Positions 1-5,903 of a stretch of DNA of 10,757 nt are shown one piece after another (positions within the stretch are counted from its first letter, which is position 1; the number at the start of each line of letters is the position of its first letter). The notes beneath the pieces were generated by a model. The model ran no database searches. It was not told where the DNA came from and saw only the letters and a list, made by a program, of their open reading frames with translations. A program made the translations under genes and the position numbers. The stretch is taken from positions 1-10,757 of the forward strand of contig CAMJJZ010000040.1 of NCBI GenBank assembly GCA_946406275.1, given 5' to 3'. Source of the DNA: an uncultured Bacteroidales bacterium (lineage in GTDB: Bacteria; Bacteroidota; Bacteroidia; Bacteroidales; UBA932).

Positions 1-53
1 CCACGACCCCGAGATTACAAATCACGTGCTCTGGCCAACTGAGCTATATCGGC
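1..53 (-). tRNA. tRNA-Thr (anticodon UGU), 3' part cut off by window start
   Basis: Read on the minus strand from 53 downward, the sequence begins GCCGATA (5' acceptor strand), then TA, then a D-arm with GCTC/GAGC stem and a nine-base loop. A seven-base anticodon loop TTTGTAA follows, with anticodon TGT, which decodes the threonine codon ACA. The anticodon stem is CGTGA/TCTCG, which pairs at four of five positions and has a T-T mismatch in the middle. The variable region and first T-arm bases (GTGG) are present; the rest of the T-arm and the 3' acceptor strand lie outside the window. It has its own promoter at 86-117, about 30 bases upstream. Identity rests on the anticodon and canonical arms; the acceptor stem cannot be checked. 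Confidence 0.93.
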
Positions 54-85
54 GTTCATAAGCCCTCTAACTTCTTAAAGGACTG

Positions 86-117
86 CAAAGGTAGCTACTT
101 TTTTTGAATCTGCCAAA
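86..117 (-). promoter_or_regulatory. Bacteroidota-type promoter for the tRNA-Thr
   Basis: On the minus strand, TTTG (117-114) is followed by exactly 20 bases and then TACCTTTG (93-86). This matches the Bacteroidota housekeeping promoter pattern TTTG-N19-21-TAnnTTTG. Transcription would begin around 80, leaving a leader of roughly 25-30 bases before the mature tRNA 5' end at 53. The upstream box lies only six bases past the dxs stop codon, so the promoter fills the gap between the genes. I see no intrinsic terminator here, so dxs read-through into the tRNA remains possible. Confidence 0.85.
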
Positions 118-122
118 CTTTT

Positions 123-2000
123 TTAAACATTTTTCATCATCTCCCTCAAAAGATCAAAGAGAGATTCGGTGTCCAGACCGCACTCTTCACGCTGGGCTTT
201 CTGGGTGTCCTGCACCACAAATTTGTCTGGAATGCCCACTCCTTTAATTATAGGAGCATCCGGACGGGCGGCAAAATACTCGCTCACGGCGCCATAGAGA
301 CCGCCCTTAAGGCTGCCGTCCTCTACGGTAAGTATGGCTTTAAATGAGGAGACCTCCTCCATGATATCCTGATCAAGGGGCTTCAGGAAGCGCATGTCAT
401 AGACGGAAGGCCCTACCCAGTAATCCGATTTATGACGCTGAGCAGCCTCCAGCGCGCGGTTTGCAACGGGGCCGAGGGCAAGGACTGCAACGCCCTTTCC
501 CTTCACAAGGCACTCGCCTTTTCCAACGGGAAGCGGGCAGGCATCGGCATTTTCCCATTCCATCCCCTCACCGTAACCGCGGGGGTAACGGATGAAGAAG
601 GGGCCGCCGGGATACTCCAGCGCAGTGTACATGAGATTTCTCAGTTCCAGCTCATTCCTTGGGGCCGATATCACCACGTTTGGAATGCAGCGGAATGCGG
701 ATAGGTCGAACGCGCCGGTGTGGGTGGCGCCGTCCTCCCCGACGAGGCCCGCCCTGTCAAGGCACATGGTGACGGGAAGGTTCTGCAGGGCCACGTCGTG
801 GATTATATTGTCGTACGCTCTCTGGGAGAACGACGAATAGATGTTGCAGAAGGGCCTGAGGCCCGCTGCGGCAAGGCCTGCGGAGAACGTAACCGCGTGG
901 CCTTCCTCTATGCCAACGTCAAAAAACCTCTCCGGGAAAGCATCCTGGAGGCGGTTCATACCGCATCCGGAAGCCATGGCGGGAGTGATGCCCACAACGC
1001 GGGAATCCTTGCCGGCAAGTTCCACAAGGACCTTTCCGAAGACGTCCTGATAGCGGTCCGGGGCGTTTACGGTTTTGATGCGTTCACCGGTTTCTACGTC
1101 AAACTTGCCAGGGGCATGCCAGGTGGTGGGATCTTCCTCGGCCGGAGCATAACCTGCGCCCTTGCGGGTGTGAAGGTGAAGGATTCGGGGACCGTGAAGG
1201 TCTTTGATGCGTGACAGGACGGATACCATCTGGCCGATATCATTCCCGTCAATGGGGCCGAAATACCTGAACCCCAGGGCCTCGAAGAGGGCGCCGCCGC
1301 TGGAGCGGACAAGGTTTGCCTTGGTGTCAATAACCCGCTTCTGGATCCAGTCACGGAGTTTTCCTTCCCCAAGGCGGTTCCATATCCCCCGCTTCACCCT
1401 GTTGTAGGTCTGGGACGTGGTGACCCTGAGGAGATAGTCGTGAAGGCCGCCGAGGTTACGGTCTATGGAGATGTCGTTGTCGTTGAGGATGACAAGGATA
1501 TCGGCCTTGGAACTTCCGGCGTTGTTGAGGCCTTCCCACGCCAGGCCGCCCGTCATGGCACCGTCACCTATCACGGCAATAGATTTATATGATGCGCCCG
1601 TGAGCCTTGCTGCCTCTGCAAATCCAAGCGCGGCCGATATTGACGTGGATGAATGCCCTGCGCCAAAGGCATCGTAGGGGCTCTCGTCCATCTTGGGGAA
1701 GCCGCTGATGCCGTCCCGCATACGGTTTTTGCGGAAAAGTTCACGGCGGCCGGTGAGGATTTTGTGGGCGTAGGCCTGATGACCGACGTCAAATACAATC
1801 TTGTCATCTGGCGTATTATATATATAATGGAGAGCCACTATGAGTTCCACGGCCCCGAGGCTTGAGCCAAGGTGACCGGGGTTCACGCTGCAGCATTCCA
1901 CCATATAATCCCGGAGCTCCTGACATACTTCCTCCAGCTTTTTTCTGGGCAGTTTACGGAGGTCCTCCGGGGAATCAATCTTTTCCAAAAGCTTATACAT
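123..2000 (-). CDS. dxs: 1-deoxy-D-xylulose-5-phosphate synthase (DXS)
   Basis: This cytoplasmic thiamine-diphosphate enzyme condenses pyruvate with glyceraldehyde 3-phosphate to give 1-deoxy-D-xylulose 5-phosphate. That is the entry step of the MEP isoprenoid pathway and also feeds thiamine and pyridoxal synthesis. The 625 residues match the usual family length. The N-terminus (MYKLLEKIDSPEDLRKL) aligns with known DXS starts and supports the ATG at 2000. Visible landmarks are the active-site histidine H43 in NPGHLGSSLG, DVGHQAYAHK (71-80), the thiamine-diphosphate motif GDGAMT (145-150) with its partner LND (172-174), the catalytic glutamate E366 in GIEEGHAVTF, and the transketolase pyrimidine-domain motif DRAGLVGEDG (415-424). 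Many DXS proteins have GIAEQH where this one has GIEEGH; the catalytic glutamate is kept. The gene is divergent from the MFS pair and followed by the tRNA promoter. Family assignment is very secure. Confidence 0.98.
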   Translation of the reverse strand: MYKLLEKIDSPEDLRKLPRKKLEEVCQELRDYMVECCSVNPGHLGSSLGAVELIVALHYIYNTPDDKIVFDVGHQAYAHKILTGRRELFRKNRMRDGISGFPKMDESPYDAFGAGHSSTSISAALGFAEAARLTGASYKSIAVIGDGAMTGGLAWEGLNNAGSSKADILVILNDNDISIDRNLGGLHDYLLRVTTSQTYNRVKRGIWNRLGEGKLRDWIQKRVIDTKANLVRSSGGALFEALGFRYFGPIDGNDIGQMVSVLSRIKDLHGPRILHLHTRKGAGYAPAEEDPTTWHAPGKFDVETGERIKTVNAPDRYQDVFGKVLVELAGKDSRVVGITPAMASGCGMNRLQDAFPERFFDVGIEEGHAVTFSAGLAAAGLRPFCNIYSSFSQRAYDNIIHDVALQNLPVTMCLDRAGLVGEDGATHTGAFDLSAFRCIPNVVISAPRNELELRNLMYTALEYPGGPFFIRYPRGYGEGMEWENADACPLPVGKGECLVKGKGVAVLALGPVANRALEAAQRHKSDYWVGPSVYDMRFLKPLDQDIMEEVSSFKAILTVEDGSLKGGLYGAVSEYFAARPDAPIIKGVGIPDKFVVQDTQKAQREECGLDTESLFDLLREMMKNV

Positions 2001-2006
2001 AGCTTA

Positions 2007-2014
2007 CAAAGATA
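2007..2014 (-). promoter_or_regulatory. -7 promoter element of dxs, almost touching the start codon
   Basis: On the minus strand TATCTTTG is a perfect TAnnTTTG -7 box, and only six bases (TAAGCT) separate it from the dxs ATG. At normal Bacteroidota spacing the transcript would start within a few bases of the start codon. No TTTG box is found 19-21 bases upstream (that place reads TAAGGA), so the -33 half is absent or degenerate. The exact TSS is inferred. Confidence 0.6.
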
Positions 2015-2024
2015 CGCATTTTTT

Positions 2025-2036
2025 GGAAAATTTTCC
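2025..2036. repeat. 12-bp perfect palindrome between divergent genes
   Basis: GGAAAATTTTCC is self-complementary over all 12 bases. It sits in the 73-bp spacer between the divergent dxs and first MFS genes, 11-22 bases upstream of the dxs -7 box, where the missing -33 element would be expected. It could be a binding site for a dimeric regulator of one or both genes. AT-rich spacers do produce such palindromes by chance, so function is only suggested. Confidence 0.45.
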
Positions 2037-2073
2037 TTAATTTAGCGGTCCGGAAATAAAACAAAACTAAGAT

Positions 2074-3522
2074 ATGTCAGAAAAAGTGTACAAATTCCTG
2101 AACGACAATCCGGTGGCCCGCTGGTCGGCGCTGGTCCTGATTGCGTCAATGATGTTCTTTGCCTATATGTTCGTGGACGTGATGTCCCCGCTGAAGTCCC
2201 TGGTGGAAAGCGCAAGAGGCTGGTCCAGCGGCACTTTCGGCACATATGCGGCATCTGAATACATCCTCAACGTATGCGGTTTCCTCATCCTTGCGGGCAT
2301 TATCCTGGACAAGATGGGCATCCGTTTCACGGGTGTCCTGAGCGCCAGTCTTATGGTTGTTGGCGCCGCAATAAAATTCGTGGGCATCTCGGACTGGTTC
2401 CAGGCAACCGCTTTCTGCGGCTGGCTTGACAGCTGGTGGGTTTCAATGCCCGGCAGCGCCAAGATGGCAAGCCTTGGCTTTATGATCTTTGGCTGCGGCT
2501 GCGAAATGGCCGGCACCACCGTTTCCAAAGCCATTGCAAAGTGGTTCGACGGCAAGGAAAAGGCCCTGGCTATGGGTCTGGAGATGGCTATCGCACGCCT
2601 CGGCGTGTTTGGCGTGATGTGGATCGCTCCGCTTATATCGGCCAAATTTGACAATTCAATTGTGGCTCCCGTGGCGTTCTGCGCCGCGCTGGTTGCAATC
2701 GGCCTCATCTTCTACTGCGTGTTCTGCGTGCTTGACCGTAAGTTTGACGCTCAGCTCATTGCCTCCGGCAAGGGCGTTCCGGGCGCAGACCCCGAGGACG
2801 AATTCAAGGTGAGTGACCTTGGCACCGTGCTTTCCAGCAAGATGTTCTGGATTGTGGCTATCATGTGCGTGCTTTATTACAGCGCAATTTTCCCGTTCCA
2901 GCGTTACGCCCCCAACTTCCTGGAGACAACCCTCGGGATTGATGCTGCATCGGCCGCGCAGCTGTTCAGCTTCTTCCCCATCCTTGCCATGATCCTCACC
3001 CCCATCCTGGCAGGCTTCCTGGACTTCAAGGGAAAGGGCGCAACAATGCTTATGGGCGGCGCGGTCATTATGATAGTGTGCCACCTCAGTTTCGCTTTCC
3101 TTCTTCCGGCATTCCCCAGCAAGTGGCTTGCAGTTGCCCTCATCGCCATCCTTGGCGTAAGTTTCTCCATGGTGCCCGCCGCCCTGTGGCCTTCCGTCAC
3201 AAAGATTGTGGACGCTAAGGTTCTGGGAAGCGCATACTGCCTTATCTTCTGGGTGCAGAATATCGGCCTCTGCCTTGTTCCGCTTCTAATTGGTAAGGTC
3301 CTTGAGGCAACCGGCGGCTACCTTGCACCTATGCTCATCTTCTCAAGCTTCGGTGTGCTGGCATTCATCCTTACCTTCCTCCTCAAGATTGAGGACAAGG
3401 TTGGAAACGGAGGCAAGGGCTACGGCCTGGAGCTTCCCAATGTCCAGAAAGAGACTCCGGAGCTGGTGGAAGCCGAAGCTCTTGCGGAGGATCTTTCCAA
3501 GGACGAATGCTCCAATAAATAA
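2074..3522 (+). CDS. MFS transporter (first of a tandem paralogous pair)
   Basis: This is an inner-membrane secondary transporter of the major facilitator superfamily, 482 residues with about 12 predicted hydrophobic helices in two halves. MFS motif A is visible as GIILDKMGIRFTG (75-87), between helices 2 and 3. A distinctive stretch at 155-177 (AKWF.GKEKALAMGL...AIARLG) and another at 366-375 (MVPAALWPSV), followed by LGSAY and WVQNIGL, are shared with the next gene. From memory these stretches resemble the MFSD1-like branch of the superfamily, whose human member is a lysosomal dipeptide transporter; that is a recollection, not a search, and the substrate stays unknown. The C-terminal tail after the last helix (about 440-482) is hydrophilic and rich in glutamate. 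The ATG is preceded by an A-rich stretch and no Shine-Dalgarno sequence. The stop codon overlaps the start of the second transporter. Confidence 0.9.
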   Translation: MSEKVYKFLNDNPVARWSALVLIASMMFFAYMFVDVMSPLKSLVESARGWSSGTFGTYAASEYILNVCGFLILAGIILDKMGIRFTGVLSASLMVVGAAIKFVGISDWFQATAFCGWLDSWWVSMPGSAKMASLGFMIFGCGCEMAGTTVSKAIAKWFDGKEKALAMGLEMAIARLGVFGVMWIAPLISAKFDNSIVAPVAFCAALVAIGLIFYCVFCVLDRKFDAQLIASGKGVPGADPEDEFKVSDLGTVLSSKMFWIVAIMCVLYYSAIFPFQRYAPNFLETTLGIDAASAAQLFSFFPILAMILTPILAGFLDFKGKGATMLMGGAVIMIVCHLSFAFLLPAFPSKWLAVALIAILGVSFSMVPAALWPSVTKIVDAKVLGSAYCLIFWVQNIGLCLVPLLIGKVLEATGGYLAPMLIFSSFGVLAFILTFLLKIEDKVGNGGKGYGLELPNVQKETPELVEAEALAEDLSKDECSNK

Positions 3523-4949
3523 TGGCTAGTTCCGCTAAGAATTTTTACAGGCCGGCTGCATGGATTGCGCTGGCCTGTTTAGTAGTGCCGATGTTCGCGT
3601 CGTACTACTTTGACGATATGTTCTCCAGCATATCCTACCTCTTTGAGAATCCGTCCCTGACGGCTCTTGGGTGGGATGCTGCCGGGTATGGCCTCTACAC
3701 CAGCGGATATAGCGTCCTGTGTGTGTTCGGCGGCCTTGTGATTGGCGGAATCCTCCTTGACAAATGGGGCGTGCGCGTGAGCGGATCCCTGTTTGTGGGA
3801 ATGATGGTGCTTGGAGCCGGCATGGTTACGGGGGCGGTGCTTCACGGCGGCGCGGCCGCTCTCAGGTGGGCCTATGTGGGCACTATGCTCTTCGGACTTG
3901 GCTCAGAGATTGCCGGAACCGCCGTCACGCGTTCAATAGCCAAGTGGTTCAAAGGCGGGCCGATGGCCCTTGCTATGGGCCTTCAGCTTGCCATCGCGCG
4001 TCTTGGAACCGCCTTTGCCCTTGTTCTCTCACCCCGCCTTGTCCAGCAGGTCCCGGACCACGTCTATACACTTGCCGAAACATCCCGTCCCGCCCTTGTG
4101 GGTATGGGCCTCATGGCCCTTGGCCTTATCCTCTGGGCCATTTTTGTGGCGCTGGACGCCCATTCCTCCAGGGCAGAGGCTTCGGACCGGTACGCTCCTT
4201 CGGAGCTATCCCTCCCAGACAAGTCTGGGCCCCTCCCGTTCACGAAGCCACGGGCGGCTACGCCGTCCGAAGCCTCTGCCCCGGAGGAAAAACCCGACGA
4301 TGAGACTTTCCGGTTCAAGGACGTGCTGGGAGTGCTGGGAAACAAGAACTTCTGGCTGCTGGGGCTTCTCTGCGTACTGTTTTACAGTAGCATCATTGCG
4401 TTCAAGAAATTTGCGGGAGCCATCCTTGTGCCGCGATTTGACATTCCGGCACAGGCAGCGGGGTGGATGGTCTCCATGCTGCCGTTCTCTACCGTGATCT
4501 TTGCTCCGCTGTTTGGCATGATGGTGGACAAGGCCGGAAAGGGAACGCGCTGGATGATACTTGGCGCCATACTGTCCTTGATTGCCCACGCCATCCTGGC
4601 GTTCGCTCCAGCCGGAGTCCCCTTCTGGGGATACCTGGCAATGGTATTCCTGGGGTTTGGATACTCACTGGTACCCGCAGCCCTTTGGCCGTCCGTACCT
4701 AAGATAGTTCCGGACAAAGTGCTTGGAACCACCTTCGCGCTTATATATTGGGTGCAGAACCTTGGACTGCTGAGCTTCAAGATGATTGCAGGCAATATCC
4801 TGGGGGCACATTCGGCCGATGCCGGAGGCCCAGTTGCCGTGGAGATAATGTTCTTCGGCCTTTGCATTGCGGCTCTTGCCGTAGCCTTCATATTCCACTT
4901 CACCTCTCTCCACCACCCGGAACTGCGCCTGGACGCACCAAACAATTAG
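3522..4949 (+). CDS. MFS transporter (second of a tandem paralogous pair)
   Basis: This is a second inner-membrane major facilitator protein, 475 residues with about 12 helices, clearly paralogous to its upstream neighbour. Motif A is GGILLDKWGVRVSG (75-88). The AKWF.G...ALAMGL..AIARLG stretch (140-162) matches the upstream copy at 17 of 23 positions, and LVPAALWPSV (383-392) and WVQNLGL recur in the same places. It lacks the acidic C-terminal tail of the first protein. Instead it has a longer cytoplasmic loop between the two halves (about 212-262), rich in proline, serine and charged residues. Its ATG shares one base with the preceding TAA (TAATG), so translation is probably coupled and the two proteins made together. 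They may be alternative transporters for related substrates or may work as a pair; the substrate is not visible. Confidence 0.9.
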   Translation: MASSAKNFYRPAAWIALACLVVPMFASYYFDDMFSSISYLFENPSLTALGWDAAGYGLYTSGYSVLCVFGGLVIGGILLDKWGVRVSGSLFVGMMVLGAGMVTGAVLHGGAAALRWAYVGTMLFGLGSEIAGTAVTRSIAKWFKGGPMALAMGLQLAIARLGTAFALVLSPRLVQQVPDHVYTLAETSRPALVGMGLMALGLILWAIFVALDAHSSRAEASDRYAPSELSLPDKSGPLPFTKPRAATPSEASAPEEKPDDETFRFKDVLGVLGNKNFWLLGLLCVLFYSSIIAFKKFAGAILVPRFDIPAQAAGWMVSMLPFSTVIFAPLFGMMVDKAGKGTRWMILGAILSLIAHAILAFAPAGVPFWGYLAMVFLGFGYSLVPAALWPSVPKIVPDKVLGTTFALIYWVQNLGLLSFKMIAGNILGAHSADAGGPVAVEIMFFGLCIAALAVAFIFHFTSLHHPELRLDAPNN

Positions 4950-4978
4950 CAACCACCGCATAACGGAAAACCGCTAAG

Positions 4979-5022
4979 CCATCCGGGGCTACAAAAATGG
5001 CCGTTTTTGTTCCCCCAGATGG
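4979..5022. repeat. Long imperfect hairpin downstream of the MFS pair
   Basis: The left arm (4979-4997, CCATCCGGGGCTACAAAAA) pairs with the right arm (5004-5022) at 16 of 19 positions around a six-base loop (4998-5003). The mismatches are one single and one double. It begins 29 bases after the second MFS stop codon. A transcript would fold strongly here, so it may terminate or protect the MFS mRNA 3' end. The base of the stem is followed by TCTGAAGG rather than a T-run, so it is not a canonical intrinsic terminator. The right arm belongs to a repeat that recurs at 5054-5074. Confidence 0.7.
5002..5022 (+). repeat. 21-bp direct repeat, copy 1
   Basis: This sequence begins CGTTTTTGTTCC and ends CCCAGATGG. 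It is identical over all 21 bases to the copy at 5054-5074, with a 52-bp period. It also forms the right arm of the hairpin at 4979-5022, so a third, diverged copy (16/19) lies inverted at 4979-4997. The sequence between the two direct copies is unrelated to the repeat. Confidence 0.9.
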
Positions 5023-5053
5023 TCTGAAGGCCAGCTGAGGACACAATTTCCTG

Positions 5054-5074
5054 CGTTTTTGTTCCCCCAGATGG
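5054..5074 (+). repeat. 21-bp direct repeat, copy 2
   Basis: This is an exact second copy of the 21 bases at 5002-5022. The inverted arm at 4979-4997 could pair with this copy instead of the first, giving two mutually exclusive hairpins. It ends 49 bases before the -33 box of the export-operon promoter. The cluster could be a small intergenic repeat family or a regulatory element; two direct copies are too few for a CRISPR array. Confidence 0.9.
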
Positions 5075-5122
5075 CCCAATAAGGCTTTTTGGTGTATTAT
5101 TGGCAAAATATTTGCAAAAAAG

Positions 5123-5154
5123 TTTGGCGGTTTGAAAAAACCGCTTTATCTTTG
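5123..5154 (+). promoter_or_regulatory. Bacteroidota-type promoter of the export operon
   Basis: TTTG (5123-5126), exactly 20 bases, then TATCTTTG (5147-5154) is a full match to the Bacteroidota primary promoter pattern. Transcription should start near 5160, giving a leader of about 25 bases before the ATPase ATG at 5185. No other equally good promoter is seen between the later genes of the operon. The spacer carries an inverted repeat (5127-5144), described separately. Confidence 0.87.
5127..5144. promoter_or_regulatory. Operator-like inverted repeat inside the promoter spacer
   Basis: GCGGTTT (5127-5133) and AAACCGC (5138-5144) form a perfect 7-bp inverted repeat around the four bases GAAA. 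It fills almost the entire 20-bp spacer between the -33 and -7 boxes. A dimeric repressor or a MerR-like regulator bound here could control the export operon, though no regulator gene lies in the window. An extra half-site, AAAACCGCT, occurs at 4967-4975 and matches 5137-5145. The repeat lies upstream of the expected TSS, so it is unlikely to act as an RNA hairpin of this transcript. Confidence 0.6.
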
Positions 5155-5184
5155 CAGTGTAATAGCATACTAATACAGCAAAAA

Positions 5185-5901
5185 ATGGCGCTCATAGAGC
5201 TTAGGGACATAAACAAGACTTACAACAACGGACAGCCTCTGCACGTGCTCAAGGGCATAAACCTTGACATTGAACGCGGGGAGTTCGTTTCCATAATGGG
5301 AGCTTCCGGCTCCGGTAAATCCACCCTCCTCAACATTCTGGGGATCCTTGACAACTACGACACCGGCACGTACCATCTTGCCGGAAAGCTCATCAAGGAC
5401 CTCAGCGAGAGCCAGGCCGCGGATTACCGTAACCGAATGATTGGGTTCATATTCCAGAGTTTCAACCTCATTGGTTTCAAAACGGCCGTGGAGAATGTTG
5501 AGCTGCCGCTTTTCTATCAGGGCGTACCCCGCAGGAAGCGCCATGAGATGGCAATGGAATACCTTGAGAAACTGGGTCTCACCCAGTGGGCCACACACTT
5601 CCCAAATGAGATGTCCGGCGGCCAGAGGCAGCGCGTGGCAATTGCCCGTGCCCTCATCACCAAACCTGAGATTATCCTGGCCGATGAACCTACGGGTGCC
5701 CTTGACTCCAAGACCAGCGTGGAGGTGATGCAGCTTCTCAAGCAGCTTAACAAGGAGGAAGGCATCACCATCATAGTGGTAACCCATGAGAGCGGCGTTG
5801 CCAACGAGACCAACAAGATAATCCACATCAAGGACGGAATTATCGGCCAGATAGAAGAAAACACAAGCCATAACGCCTGGGACGGAACCATGATGAAATA
5901 G
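5185..5901 (+). CDS. ABC exporter ATP-binding protein (MacB/LolD type)
   Basis: This 238-residue cytoplasmic ATPase would power the permeases encoded just downstream. All nucleotide-binding motifs are intact: Walker A GASGSGKS (39-46), Q-loop Q91 in FQSFN, signature MSGGQRQR (143-150), Walker B ILADEP with D167 and E168, D-loop ALDS (172-175) and H-loop H201 in VVTHE. The sequence and length fit the MacB/LolD/FtsE-like group that pairs with FtsX-domain permeases. Unlike E. coli MacB it is not fused to its permease. The frame stays open upstream to 5089, but an earlier start would place the promoter (5123-5154) inside the gene. The ATG at 5185 gives the normal family N-terminus (MALIELRDINKTY) and follows an A-rich stretch. 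It is the first gene of the operon; its TAG is two bases before the next ATG. Substrate unknown. Confidence 0.95.
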   Translation: MALIELRDINKTYNNGQPLHVLKGINLDIERGEFVSIMGASGSGKSTLLNILGILDNYDTGTYHLAGKLIKDLSESQAADYRNRMIGFIFQSFNLIGFKTAVENVELPLFYQGVPRRKRHEMAMEYLEKLGLTQWATHFPNEMSGGQRQRVAIARALITKPEIILADEPTGALDSKTSVEVMQLLKQLNKEEGITIIVVTHESGVANETNKIIHIKDGIIGQIEENTSHNAWDGTMMK

Positions 5902-5903
5902 CG

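Noticed and set aside
432..1214. Plus-strand open frames over dxs, including a 164-residue one at 720-1214
   Set aside because: They lie wholly opposite the highly conserved dxs coding sequence and show no recognisable domain or promoter. They are shadows of GC-rich codon use.
2022..2045. Possible plus-strand promoter for the MFS pair (TTTG at 2022, TAATTTAG at 2038)
   Set aside because: The two parts are only 12 bases apart instead of about 20 and the -7 box has a mismatch. I cannot support a promoter call, although one presumably lies in or near this spacer.
2163..3200. Minus-strand open frames over the first MFS gene
   Set aside because: They are antisense to a clear 12-helix transporter and have low-complexity translations with no family motif. 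No promoter precedes them.
5002..5074. Repeats as the start of a CRISPR array
   Set aside because: There are only two direct copies, the unit is short (21 bp), no further repeats follow and no cas gene is nearby.
5074..5090. Possible intrinsic terminator GCC-CAATAA-GGC followed by five T
   Set aside because: A three-base-pair stem is too weak to terminate; it is kept only as a curiosity next to the repeat.
5089..5184. Upstream start for the ATPase at 5089, adding 32 residues
   Set aside because: It would place the promoter boxes (5123-5154) and the inverted repeat inside the gene, and the extra residues match nothing in the family. The ATG at 5185 gives the canonical N-terminus.
5170..5871. 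233-residue minus-strand open frame over the ATPase gene
   Set aside because: The plus strand carries every ABC ATPase motif in order; the antisense translation has none. It is a codon-bias shadow.
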